Shown here: piece by piece, positions 24,189-31,612 of the stretch
Position numbering within the stretch: the stretch's first letter is position 1
Layout of the letters: each line of letters begins with the position of its first letter
From: Nitrospirota bacterium
GTDB lineage: Bacteria > Nitrospirota > Nitrospiria > Nitrospirales > Nitrospiraceae
Length of the DNA stretch: 32,917 nt
Direction of reading: 5' to 3'
NCBI GenBank assembly: GCA_018971525.1
Contig: JAGXAR010000043.1
Span: forward strand, 1-32,917
Made by a program: the position numbers and the translations under genes
Notes under the pieces: generated by a model
The model's database searches: none
Told to the model about the DNA's origin: nothing
Seen by the model: only the letters and a program-made list of their open reading frames with translations

Positions 24189-24553
24189 AATATTCCTCCG
24201 TTGATCTTCCAGTGATTGCGGCCGATGAGGATCACCGCGACCGCCCGTGCGACAACGGCAAAAGATCTGATTAAGAGCGTGGGGGAGAGGGCGCGACTCA
24301 CCTGTCTCCCGGCCGGCATCCCTATGACGGCGCCGGCGGTCAAGAACGGGTGAACGCGCACATTCACCGGGACCAGACTGGCATGCACAGCGACTCCCGT
24401 CAGCGCAATAAGCGTGACGATCAGCAGCGAAGTCCCCACCGCCACTCGCATCGGAAATCCAAGTAGCAGCGTCAGGGCCGGCACAATCACAAACCCTCCT
24501 CGGACCCCGAAGAAGCCGGTCAACAGGCCGACCGCCATTCCGATCCCACTCAC
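24185..24553 (-). CDS. TauE/SafE-type permease, C-terminal half
   Basis: This 122-residue membrane protein begins at GTG 24553 and matches the second half of the TauE/SafE family, starting with GMAVGLLTGFFGVRGGFVIVPAL, the second repeat motif. It begins two bases after the stop of the N-half and in another frame. The gene ends in GTGA with the Rieske start. A single protein of about 265 residues would be normal. The split could be a frameshift or a genuine two-part permease. The family exports sulfite or organosulfonates or moves related anions. Confidence 0.65.
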   Translation of the reverse strand: MSGIGMAVGLLTGFFGVRGGFVIVPALTLLLGFPMRVAVGTSLLIVTLIALTGVAVHASLVPVNVRVHPFLTAGAVIGMPAGRQVSRALSPTLLIRSFAVVARAVAVILIGRNHWKINGGIL

Positions 24554-24555
24554 TT

Positions 24556-24987
24556 TCAGCCAACAGGTGCGGGAAACAGATCCTCGCAGATGCTACGCTC
24601 CTGAGGATCTTCCCGCAAGGTCGTCCGCCACCACATCTGTCCGGCCGCCACAGCCATCGGGACGCCGAAGAACAGGAGCGTGATTTCCTCCCGTGCAAGC
24701 CGGTGACCTGCGACTCCCACCCACCAGCCCATCATACCGGTGCCGCTCAACAGCAGAGCCGCCTTCACCTTGACGAGGCTGGACCGGAAGGATTCGATTG
24801 CCCCGACGCCAGCAGCGGCCCCAACGAGCGCAAGGAAAAGACTCGCGGCTCCCTGCACACTCGTCCTAAGGACGTAGACCAGGAGCGGAATCGCCATCAG
24901 CGAGCCGCCGCTTCCCGTTATGCCCGGCGAAAGACCGACCAGGCCTCCCGCCACAATAGGGAAGATCGACGGCTCACCTCCTGTCAT
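24556..24987 (-). CDS. TauE/SafE-type permease, N-terminal half
   Basis: This 143-residue membrane protein has GLVGLSPGITGSGGSLMAIPLL, the first TauE repeat motif, then three to four more spans. It stops at a TGA just before the C-half. AAGAGACGC precedes the ATG at 24987. Both halves have intact membrane helices, so they may assemble in trans. The neighbouring sulfur genes support a sulfite or thiosulfate export role. The alternative is a one- or two-base indel between 24560 and 24595 that split one gene. Confidence 0.65.
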   Translation of the reverse strand: MTGGEPSIFPIVAGGLVGLSPGITGSGGSLMAIPLLVYVLRTSVQGAASLFLALVGAAAGVGAIESFRSSLVKVKAALLLSGTGMMGWWVGVAGHRLAREEITLLFFGVPMAVAAGQMWWRTTLREDPQERSICEDLFPAPVG

Positions 24988-25020
24988 GCGTCTCTTCTTC
25001 CGAAGCTCACGAGACTCCTA

Positions 25021-25146
25021 GCAGGATGCTGAAAAAGTCCGCCAGCGGCGTTCTCGCTTCGCTCAGAGGCTCCCCCTTCCGAACAGAGTACGCATCGCCC
25101 CTTCGCTTGCTGCTGCCTTGCAGGTCGGGCTTTTTGAGCATCCTGC
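25021..25146. repeat. 126-base inverted-repeat element (REP or MITE-like)
   Basis: Terminal arms GCAGGATGCTGAAAAAGTCC (25021-25040) and the reverse complement of 25126-25146 match at 19 of 21 positions. The interior is GC-rich and non-coding. It sits between the potassium-channel stop (25223) and the TauE gene. It could be a non-autonomous mobile element or a repetitive palindromic element; similar sequences in Nitrospira are recalled but not checked. Confidence 0.7.
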
Positions 25147-25222
25147 GGAAGTGTGCTCTTCTTGTCCCGGACATGCATGCCATCGAAGTTCTGCTGTGCC
25201 ACAACGGTTTTCCCGCAGCCTG

Positions 25223-26254
25223 CTACGCCACTGCTTGAGATCTGATGACGGCTTCGAGGCGCTTCAAACTCTCCGGCTGGCCCAACACAATCAGTTTGTC
25301 TCCTTCAGCCAGCAGGACCTTGGGACCGGGGTTGAACTCGAGATGGCCGGACTTGCGCTTGACCGCAATCAGGACCAGCCCTCGATCCTCGGCCAGGCCA
25401 CAATCGCAGGGAGCCCGGCCATCGAAGCGTGAGCCCTGTTCGACGGTCAGCTCTTCCATCTGAAGGTCCAGGTGTTCACTCTGCGTCGCCAGTTCGAGAA
25501 AATCCATCACAGCGGGACGAATCAAGGCTTGCGCCATCTGCAGCCCGCCGATGTGATAGGGCGACGACACGCGGTTTGCGCCGGCCCGCAGGAGCTTGTG
25601 CTCCGATCCTTCGTCGCCGGCTCGCGCCACGATGTAGAGGTCTTTGTTCAGCCCCCTGGCCGTCAACACGATGTAGAGATTCTCCGTGTCCGTATTCACG
25701 ACCGACACCACTCCTTTGGCCCTTTCGATCCCCGCCCGGATCAGGACCTCATCCTGTGTGGCATCGCCTTCTATGGCCAGCAGGCCTTCTCGTTGCAAGG
25801 CGGCAATCACATCAGGATTCTTGTCGATCACGACGAACGGGAGCGGTTTTGCGCTGAGTTCCTTGCAGATCCGCTTGCCCATGCGGCCGTATCCGCACAC
25901 GATGTAGTGATTCGACACCGTCTTCATCTTCCCCCCAGTCCGATACCGTCCGAAAATAGCTCTGAGTTCCCCTTCTAACAGCAGCCGGGCGATGTTGCCC
26001 AACACATAGAACAACGTTCCCACGCCGCTGATGATCAGGACGATCGTGAAGGCCCGGCCGGCAGGCGACAGCGGATGAATTTCCTGATACCCGACCGTCG
26101 TGACGGTCGTGACCGTCATGTAGAAGGCATCGAAAACGGGCCAGCCTTCGATCACGATGTAGCCGAGCGTCCCCACCACGATCACGACCACCACGGCCAA
26201 GACCGCCAGCACCAGTTGTCGCGTCGAGTCCGGCGAACGAGACGCCCCTGTCAT
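25223..26254 (-). CDS. TrkA-N (RCK) potassium channel
   Basis: This 343-residue protein has two membrane spans (about 15-34 and 68-90) around a pore with filter TTVGYQE at 52-58; GYQE replaces the usual GYGD but such variants occur. The RCK/TrkA-N domain has GYGRMG, and a TrkA-C-like domain closes the protein. It is probably a ligand-gated K+ channel. ATG at 26254 lies 13 bases after the SodC stop, so it may share a transcript with sodC and sqr. A link between K+ flux and redox is possible but not shown. Confidence 0.9.
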   Translation of the reverse strand: MTGASRSPDSTRQLVLAVLAVVVVIVVGTLGYIVIEGWPVFDAFYMTVTTVTTVGYQEIHPLSPAGRAFTIVLIISGVGTLFYVLGNIARLLLEGELRAIFGRYRTGGKMKTVSNHYIVCGYGRMGKRICKELSAKPLPFVVIDKNPDVIAALQREGLLAIEGDATQDEVLIRAGIERAKGVVSVVNTDTENLYIVLTARGLNKDLYIVARAGDEGSEHKLLRAGANRVSSPYHIGGLQMAQALIRPAVMDFLELATQSEHLDLQMEELTVEQGSRFDGRAPCDCGLAEDRGLVLIAVKRKSGHLEFNPGPKVLLAEGDKLIVLGQPESLKRLEAVIRSQAVA

Positions 26255-26267
26255 GAGGCACGATCTT

Positions 26268-26852
26268 TCACTCTTTCACAATTACTCCGCACGCAATGCG
26301 AGGCCCACCCGGCGCATCCTTTGTCGGCGGGTCCGGCAGATACTTATCCTCAAACTCGTGGATGATGAAGGCGCTCCCGTCCTTATCGAACAGGGTGTTG
26401 AGCCCCTCCGACAGAGTCACCCGACTCGTGATCGTGTACAGCGACCCTTTCCGGTCATCGTTCACCGAGAGGTTCTGGAGATCGCCGAGATGGTAGGGAT
26501 GGTTCCCTAATCCTGGCGTGACGTTCGCCTCCGGATTCACTGCCGCATCCACATTCCCGTCATAGTGCCCCTTGGCCGCCGAGAAAGGTTCGCAGTTGCC
26601 GGTCTCGTGAATGTGGATCGCATGACGTCCCGGCTTCAACTTGCTGTCCGGCGTGCCGTCGAACTTCAACTTGATCCTGACACGCCCTTCATACTCCTCG
26701 TAGAGATGCGCCTCTCCCGTAATGCCGGGACCGGCGATGACCGCCTTCGCATGCAAGGTCTTCTCGTGCTTACCCGTATGATAGGACGAGCAGCCGGCAA
26801 GCGGAACGAATGCTGACAGCACGAGAGCCATCCCCACAAGTATACGGTTCAT
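26268..26852 (-). CDS. sodC: Cu/Zn superoxide dismutase lipoprotein (SodC)
   Basis: This 194-residue protein has a lipobox LAGC (Cys20) after a signal peptide, then the SodC ligand set: HAIHIHETGNCEP, GHYDGN, HPYHLGDLQNL and IIHEFEDKY, with a C-terminal GGPRIACGVI. Both conserved cysteines for the disulfide are present. The start at 26852 has AGGGAG. It removes superoxide in the periplasm and fits a respiratory operon with SQR and cytochromes. Confidence 0.93.
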   Translation of the reverse strand: MNRILVGMALVLSAFVPLAGCSSYHTGKHEKTLHAKAVIAGPGITGEAHLYEEYEGRVRIKLKFDGTPDSKLKPGRHAIHIHETGNCEPFSAAKGHYDGNVDAAVNPEANVTPGLGNHPYHLGDLQNLSVNDDRKGSLYTITSRVTLSEGLNTLFDKDGSAFIIHEFEDKYLPDPPTKDAPGGPRIACGVIVKE

Positions 26853-26896
26853 CGCATTCTCCCTGGTTAGCCGATTCTCCGACGCGACCGCCGCCC

Positions 26897-27322
26897 TTAG
26901 TGAGCGCAACGCGCGAAGATCTGGTCGCAATGGTTTTCGGCCCCTAACCATTCGGGCACCGACTCATATCGTACTTCTGCAACTCGATCATTTTTCAGGG
27001 TAATGGTCGCCCGACAACTATGCGGCACGTCCCGCGCCCCGCTCGATTTCGCGCCAGGGATGGAGCGTTCGACGAGTTCGGCTTCTTCCTGATAGACCAA
27101 CACTGTCAGACTCTGCGACGTACTTTCACTACGCGGCGCACCGGCACAGGTGAGGAGATCCTGCTTCGTCTTGCCCTTCAAGGCATTTGTCATCTTCACG
27201 GCATCCGATCGATCGGCCGGACCGCCGGCACAGGCAGTGAACAACAGACCCGTCAACACCAGCATCCCCGTCCTCGCGACCAGGCAAAGTCTGATAGCAG
27301 ACGGGCCGGAGATCGTATTCAT
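26897..27322 (-). CDS. Small lipoprotein, SmpA/BamE-like pattern
   Basis: This 141-residue protein has a signal peptide with lipobox LFTAC (Cys31). The next region, GKTKQDLLTCAGAPRSES, follows a BamE/SmpA-like pattern (G-x-T-x-x-x-[VL]-x-x-x-x-G-x-P). The C-terminal half has strands and three more cysteines. ATG overlaps the SQR stop as ATGA, so it is translationally coupled to SQR. Function unknown, probably a periplasmic envelope protein. Confidence 0.7.
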   Translation of the reverse strand: MNTISGPSAIRLCLVARTGMLVLTGLLFTACAGGPADRSDAVKMTNALKGKTKQDLLTCAGAPRSESTSQSLTVLVYQEEAELVERSIPGAKSSGARDVPHSCRATITLKNDRVAEVRYESVPEWLGAENHCDQIFARCAH

Positions 27323-28566
27323 GCCGGCTTTTCCAGCTTCATGATGCCCAGCGCTTTCAGGATCACTTTCTCGTAGTACGGCTCGCTGACACCCCGTTTC
27401 ATCTTATGAAGGAAGTATTTCTCCAGCCCGATCTTCGCGAGGTGGACCCACTTCCCCTTCTTCGCCCAGGTCACATTTCTCGGGGCCATCTGCGGCAAGG
27501 CTACGAACGCGACGCCCGTGTCCCCCATGTCGGCCAGGCAGATCGCGTTCCAGGTTGCGGTCTCGCGCTTGGGATCGTTGTCGATATCAGCCTTGATGTT
27601 GTGGACCGCGGCGGAGACCATCGATTCGATCATATAGCCGGTCTTGGGTGCGCCGGTCGGGATAGGGGTCACTTCGACCGGTGGAATCGCCACGCAGACG
27701 CCGACCGAATAAATATTCTTATACTTGGGATTGGCCTGATAGGCATCGATGTTCACGAACCCTTTGGGATTGCAGAGCCCCTGCGTACTTGCCACCGCAT
27801 CCACCCCGGCGAAGGGTGGGATGAACATCGAATACCGGAAAGGGATTTCCTGCCCGTCCTCCAGCAGCACCTTGCCGGGCTGAATCTCTTTGATCGCACT
27901 GTTCGGGATCGGCTTGATGGAATGGTCGGCAAACTCGTCCTCCATGAGACGGCGCGAGGTCCCCACTCCGGCCAATCCCATATGGCCGACATAGGGTTCC
28001 GGGGTGACGAAATAGATCGGCACTTTCTTCCGCAGCTTCTTTTTCCGGAGGTCGGTGTCCAGGATGAACGCCATCTCATAGGCCGGTCCGAAACAGGAGG
28101 CGCCTTGGGCCGCCCCGACGACGATGGGACCGGGGTTTTTGAGGAACGATTGGTACGAACCCCATGCCTGCTCCGCATGGTCCACATTGCAGATGGATTG
28201 GGTATAGCCGCTGGGGCCCAGACCGGGGACAGCGCCGAAATTCAGCTTGGGTCCCGTTGCGATGATCAGGTAGTCGTACGGAACCTCGCCTTTGGCGGTG
28301 ACCACTCGATTCTGCTCCGGTTCGATCCGGTCCGCCGTAGCGTGGACAAATTCGACCCCTTTCTTTTCCAATACCGGCCCGAGCTGAAAACTGATGTCTT
28401 TCCTTGTCCGCCACCCGACGGCGACCCAGGGATTCGACGGCACGAAATGAAAGGACTCGACATTGGAGATGACCGTGACCTTGTGTTTCTTCGCGAGAAG
28501 CGCCCGAGCCTCATAGGCCGCGGGCAATCCACCGATCGATGCACCGATAATCACTACTCGTGCCAT
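27319..28566 (-). CDS. sqr: Sulfide:quinone oxidoreductase (SQR)
   Basis: This 415-residue FAD enzyme has the dinucleotide fold (VVIIGASIGGLPAA) and three conserved cysteines, Cys126 (in ICNVDHAE), Cys158 (GASCFGPAYE) and Cys343 (CLADMGDTG). This matches the three-cysteine type known from Acidithiobacillus ferrooxidans. It oxidises sulfide to polysulfide or sulfur and reduces membrane quinone. The C-terminus has amphipathic helices for membrane contact. AAAGGAG lies before the ATG at 28566. It heads the SQR-lipoprotein-SodC-channel set. Confidence 0.93.
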   Translation of the reverse strand: MARVVIIGASIGGLPAAYEARALLAKKHKVTVISNVESFHFVPSNPWVAVGWRTRKDISFQLGPVLEKKGVEFVHATADRIEPEQNRVVTAKGEVPYDYLIIATGPKLNFGAVPGLGPSGYTQSICNVDHAEQAWGSYQSFLKNPGPIVVGAAQGASCFGPAYEMAFILDTDLRKKKLRKKVPIYFVTPEPYVGHMGLAGVGTSRRLMEDEFADHSIKPIPNSAIKEIQPGKVLLEDGQEIPFRYSMFIPPFAGVDAVASTQGLCNPKGFVNIDAYQANPKYKNIYSVGVCVAIPPVEVTPIPTGAPKTGYMIESMVSAAVHNIKADIDNDPKRETATWNAICLADMGDTGVAFVALPQMAPRNVTWAKKGKWVHLAKIGLEKYFLHKMKRGVSEPYYEKVILKALGIMKLEKPA

Positions 28567-28603
28567 ATTCCGCTCCTTTGGTTTGGATGGGCCGCCCCGC
28601 CTA

Positions 28604-28685
28604 TCAGCCTTCAGCAGTCAACCTGAACACAAAGACCGTCGTCAGGCAGTCTCAAAACTTGATGGCTGCTTGCTGACAGCATTCC
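28604..28685. repeat. Palindromic element A' downstream of the DUF2892 gene
   Basis: TCAGCCTTCAGCAGTCAA (28604-28621) pairs imperfectly (13 of 18) with TTGATGGCTGCTTGCTGA (28659-28676). It begins just after the stop codon of the minus-strand DUF2892 gene. Composition matches element A at 15229-15275. Confidence 0.45.
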
Positions 28686-28895
28686 TTATCCCTTCTTTGT
28701 CGGACAGGTATTGATTCCCAACAAGGTCCAGACCGGGCAGAACCCGATCGCGCCCGTGACCAACGCGATTGTCCCCACAACCAACGCGATACCGGTTCCT
28801 ACAGGGGGTAACCCGGCAAAGGCTCCGATCCCGAGCAACGCAATCCCCACGACGATCCGGATCGGCCGTTCCACTCCCCCTACATTGCATGTCAT
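28686..28895 (-). CDS. DUF2892-type small membrane protein
   Basis: This 69-residue protein has the DUF2892 start MTCNVGGVERPIRIVVGIAL, two spans and a Cys in GFCPVWTLLGINTCP. Such proteins often accompany rhodanese or sulfur genes. An excellent AAGGAGGT ribosome site precedes the ATG at 28895. It lies upstream of SQR on the same strand, which fits a sulfur role, although the function is unknown. Confidence 0.85.
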   Translation of the reverse strand: MTCNVGGVERPIRIVVGIALLGIGAFAGLPPVGTGIALVVGTIALVTGAIGFCPVWTLLGINTCPTKKG

Positions 28896-28927
28896 GACGG
28901 CACCTCCTTGTTACAAGACGAAAGGCG

Positions 28928-29069
28928 GGAAACGTGAGACGTCAAACGTAAAAATGGGGCTCCTCGGTGAGAAGATCCTGTTCTGAAAAAGATTCGCAAC
29001 TGTTCGCTCTTTCCCGACCCTCACACGTCTCGCGCTTCATCTTTATCGTTTCACGTTTAACGTTCTGCC
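28928..29069. repeat. Inverted AAACGTGA-type repeat downstream of the small cytochrome
   Basis: GAAACGTGAGACGTCAAACG (28929-28948) and the reverse complement of 29046-29069 match at about 15 of 20 positions. The right arm reaches into the last codons of the cytochrome gene ending at 29057. A non-coding spacer of about 100 bases lies between the arms. Confidence 0.45.
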
Positions 29070-29530
29070 GAGAATCGATACAAATCATGGCACGTCGTGC
29101 AGCGGGCCGTCATGCTGGAGAGGCGCTGGAGAATCTGTTGAGGGCTCTCCTTCTGGACAACCGCGTCCGCAAGGGCATCCATGTCCTTATGGATCGACAT
29201 GCCCATTTGCTTAAACGGAAGCGGCAACTTCGCCATGAGCGCCGGGTTCACGTCCGCAGCCATGCCCATTCCCGCCGAGCGGGCGGCCTGTTCAATTTGT
29301 GTTCGATCCGCCCCCTGCTGTTGGCCGGCCAAGCCTGTGACCACGCCATGGACCGCCTTCAGGAGCATCCGCATCTCGCCCAGGATCAGGTCTCGCTCTG
29401 CCGGTGCCAAAACAATTTGCGTCCGCCCATCCGTACCGGGCGTCGTCCAACCCCGCACGAAAAACCAGCCGACCGCCACAACCGTCACGATCCATAGCCC
29501 CAACGTGATCCGACAGAGCGTCGATCTCAT
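29057..29530 (-). CDS. Membrane-anchored cytochrome c-prime-like protein
   Basis: This 157-residue protein has an N-terminal anchor (about 5-26) and the single heme site CTTCH close to the C-terminus (144-148), followed by DLYRF. That heme position and helical content recall class II or c-prime-type cytochromes. ATG at 29530 overlaps the stop of the next cytochrome gene (ATGA). It may bind small gases or act as an electron carrier; the role is unproven. Confidence 0.75.
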   Translation of the reverse strand: MRSTLCRITLGLWIVTVVAVGWFFVRGWTTPGTDGRTQIVLAPAERDLILGEMRMLLKAVHGVVTGLAGQQQGADRTQIEQAARSAGMGMAADVNPALMAKLPLPFKQMGMSIHKDMDALADAVVQKESPQQILQRLSSMTARCTTCHDLYRFSAER

Positions 29531-29907
29531 CGGAGCCCGCTTCCCATACCGCCAGCTGCTTCGGGAGCCAGCGTGCGAACATAGGCGAGCGCATCCCAAA
29601 TCTCATCGTCCGTGAGTGCTTCCCTCCAGGCTCCCATCGCCGTATTCGGCCTGCCGTCATGCACGCTCTTGAACAACCTCGCATCCAGCTTCCCTTGAAT
29701 CGCCGGGGACGTGAGGTCGGCGACCGGAGGAGTGAACTTCATCTCCCCCTCTCCCTTCCCGTCGATCCCATGACAACGGATGCAGATCGTCGAATAGATG
29801 ACCCTGCCACTCAGCACATCACGCTCCGGCTGAGACACGTTCAATTCCTTCAGGCTTGCGCCCCCGGCAAACGCCAACACCGCGATCCCGACAAGTACCA
29901 CTCTCAT
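29527..29907 (-). CDS. Small class I cytochrome c
   Basis: This 126-residue protein has a signal peptide (about 1-17), a heme site CIRCH (42-46) and a likely Met ligand in TAMGAW, with the closing DDEIWDALAYVRTL helix. It is a soluble periplasmic electron carrier. The start at 29907 follows GGGAGGCG. It is tightly coupled to the membrane-anchored cytochrome. It may serve the sulfur enzymes or the bc-type complex. Confidence 0.87.
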   Translation of the reverse strand: MRVVLVGIAVLAFAGGASLKELNVSQPERDVLSGRVIYSTICIRCHGIDGKGEGEMKFTPPVADLTSPAIQGKLDARLFKSVHDGRPNTAMGAWREALTDDEIWDALAYVRTLAPEAAGGMGSGLR

Positions 29908-30387
29908 CGCGTCGCCTCCCTGGGAGCCTTCCCGACATTGACATTTCTACTACGGCGAATGATTCGCAACCATCTGCGTCGTTCTCGACCCGAAAAAATC
30001 CTGACTGCATTCCAGCGAATACACCTCCGGTTTTTCGGGGCCTGCGGCCTCGCATCTGGCCGCACCTCCTTCGCCTCGTCACGAACGGCAATGTCGCGCA
30101 AGCTCCTAACAGCCCTCCCTGCCTTCTCATCCATTGAGTATCCTTGCGAGTGAGATGCCAGCCAGGCATGGAAATGTGTGCGTCTAAACCTTCGCACAAA
30201 CAATGCGTTAGGAGACAGGGCCAGGAGGCGACGCCGACAGATAGACGCAAGTGGCGAGAAAGGCCCCGCTGAGAACTTGTTCACTGTCGCAAGACGCTAC
30301 AGAGGAGAAAAGCTGTCAGGCTGCGTAAAAACTATTTTGGCACAGCAAAAATTCGATGGGCTGCACGTCTGGGTCAAGCCCGGTCTG

Positions 30388-30472
30388 TCTGGTTCATCTG
30401 GTCTCTCTGGTTCGTCTGGTCTATCTGGTTCAACCAAATAAACGAGACGAACCAGAGAAACCAGATGAATCG
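30388..30472. repeat. Tandem 9-mer repeat and long hairpin
   Basis: Five consecutive 9-base units of the form TCTGGTYNN occupy 30388-30432 and have a matching reverse-complement arm at about 30441-30470, giving an arm match of about 26 of 30. The structure is predicted to fold as one strong hairpin with a loop near 30421-30440. It is low complexity and non-coding despite a Gly/Ser-rich frame. Confidence 0.7.
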
Positions 30473-30477
30473 GGTTA

Positions 30478-30533
30478 AGCTTGCAGTGACAACTCATAAC
30501 GGGTTGGCTATACTGCTGCAGCGATTGCAAGCT
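30478..30533. promoter_or_regulatory. Candidate hicBA promoter and operator
   Basis: GTGACA (30486-30491), a 17-base spacer and TATACT (30509-30514) form a good sigma-70-like promoter. AGCTTGCA (30478-30485) and TGCAAGCT (30526-30533) are perfect 8-base inverted arms that bracket it, as expected for an antitoxin operator. The ribosome site GAGAGGTGA of hicB follows at about 30541. Confidence 0.6.
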
Positions 30534-30556
30534 CTGAACTGAGAGGTGACAGATCC

Positions 30557-30781
30557 ATGGCAAAGAACAGCTATACAGCAATTGTCGAAAAAGAGGGCGA
30601 CCTATATGTGGCGCTCTGCCCCGAACTGGACATGGCCAGCCAGGGAGCGACGATTGAGGGGGCGACAGCCAATCTCAAAGAAGCGGTCGAATTGTTTCTT
30701 GAATCTGCGGACGCGGCGGAAATCAAACGCCGGCTTCATACCGAGGTGTTTATCACGCGCTTCGAAGCGGCGCATGGGTAA
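30557..30781 (+). CDS. hicB: HicB-type antitoxin
   Basis: This 74-residue protein has the HicB partial RNase-H-like fold: YTAIVEKEGDLYVALCPELD, then ATIEGATANLKEAVELFLE. It neutralises the toxin encoded next and probably represses its own promoter. The order antitoxin-toxin is reversed compared with classical hicAB. It overlaps the toxin by 8 bases. No separate DNA-binding domain is visible in this short form. Confidence 0.85.
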   Translation: MAKNSYTAIVEKEGDLYVALCPELDMASQGATIEGATANLKEAVELFLESADAAEIKRRLHTEVFITRFEAAHG

Positions 30782-30995
30782 ACTGCGCGTTCTTTCCGGC
30801 CGAGACGCCTGCAAGATTCTTGAAAAACACGGCTTCCACGAGATCAGGCAACGCGGCAGCCATGTGGTGATGCAGCGTCGAACCGACGCAGGGACGATCA
30901 CAGTCCCGATTCCAGATCACCAGGAGCTCGCCATCGGCACACTCCTTTCGATCATCCGGCAGAGCGGCATCGCCCGCACGAAATTCGAGTCCTGA
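30774..30995 (+). CDS. hicA: HicA-type mRNA interferase toxin
   Basis: This 73-residue protein has the dsRBD-like HicA features: GRDACKILEKHGF, RGSHVVM with catalytic-type His, then PDHQELAIGTLLSIIRQSGI. It cuts mRNA when free of HicB. ATG at 30774 lies inside the hicB end and both share the transcript. The short 8-base overlap suggests translational coupling. Confidence 0.87.
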   Translation: MGKLRVLSGRDACKILEKHGFHEIRQRGSHVVMQRRTDAGTITVPIPDHQELAIGTLLSIIRQSGIARTKFES

Positions 30996-31040
30996 CACCC
31001 GATCGGTCCCCCGCCGCTGCATCGGCTGCCGCGCGTAGCG

Positions 31041-31080
31041 GCACGGGGACTGGCTCCGCTTCCGAACGGTGCCTGCCCCC
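31041..31080. terminator. Candidate hairpin downstream of hicA
   Basis: GGGGACTGGC pairs with GCCTGCCCC (one bulge), followed by a T-rich stretch CCCTTCTTGTTCC. It lies 45 bases after the hicA stop. It may be a terminator or a dispersed repeat of the type seen near other genes here. Confidence 0.4.
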
Positions 31081-31133
31081 TTCTTGTTCCAGGCGACCGC
31101 GCCAAGGATGCAGACCGTAGGTCGGACGCCTCA

Positions 31134-31568
31134 TCAGTCATTACTCAGCCTGACCCCATTCCTTCTTCCGTATCTGCGTAAACGAGACTCTAAAATTGCT
31201 CGGGTTAATGCCTTGCAGGTCCAGAAGGTCAAAACACACCAACCCATTTCCCTCAACTTTCTTTGCTGACTTACATCCCGTTTCTTATTCTTTTCTATCT
31301 TTGCCTTCCAAAATACTCTGTTGGTACTAGGGAGACTGGCTCTCGAACAGTTTCGATGGCCGTGCCAGAAGCAACCGTTCACAAATAACACAACCTTGAT
31401 TCTTGGCAGGACCGCATCGGGCGATCCAGGAAGGTCCTTCCTGTGACGCTCTGGCTTGAAGCCAAGCTCTTTGAGTAAATATGCAAGACGGACCTCAGGG
31501 GAGGTATGTTTCCCCTTGATCTTGGCCATGATCTCAGAACGTTTGGCTTTGCTAAAGACGTCAGCCAC
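31134..31568 (-). CDS. vsr: Very-short-patch repair endonuclease (Vsr)
   Basis: This 144-residue protein has the Vsr signatures MAKIKGKHTSPEVRL, LPGSPDAVLP with the catalytic Asp, and FVNGCFWHGH-x-x-C, with the second Cys in TFWTC. It nicks T:G mismatches made by deamination of 5-methylcytosine. It normally accompanies a cytosine methyltransferase, and here a remnant of one follows at 31613. The local GC is lower than in the main cluster, consistent with transfer. Confidence 0.93.
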   Translation of the reverse strand: MADVFSKAKRSEIMAKIKGKHTSPEVRLAYLLKELGFKPERHRKDLPGSPDAVLPRIKVVLFVNGCFWHGHRNCSRASLPSTNRVFWKAKIEKNKKRDVSQQRKLREMGWCVLTFWTCKALTRAILESRLRRYGRRNGVRLSND

Positions 31569-31612
31569 AGAACTTTTCCCTGTGACCAGAATGTCTGGTG
31601 GTATGAAGGGCG

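Larger units (their letters stand above)
29908..30556. other. Divergent intergenic region with tandem-repeat hairpin
   Basis: About 650 bases between the leftward cytochrome gene and rightward hicB. It contains a 9-bp stem CCCGAAAAA (29989-29997) and TTTTTCGGG (30031-30039) with a 33-base gap, the tandem repeat hairpin at 30388-30472 and the hicBA promoter. Frames in 29904-30284 look unnatural and were not called. Confidence 0.5.

Noticed and set aside
29904-30284. A basic minus-strand frame upstream of the small cytochrome c gene
   Set aside because: It has low-complexity Arg-rich composition, no ribosome site and no similarity I recognise; the ATGA overlap may be chance.
30178-30441. Gly/Ser-repeat protein read from the tandem repeat
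   Set aside because: The Gly/Ser pattern is the translation of the 9-base tandem units, and there is no start signal.
30388-30472. Possible CRISPR array
   Set aside because: Units are contiguous 9-mers without spacers, so this is a tandem repeat.
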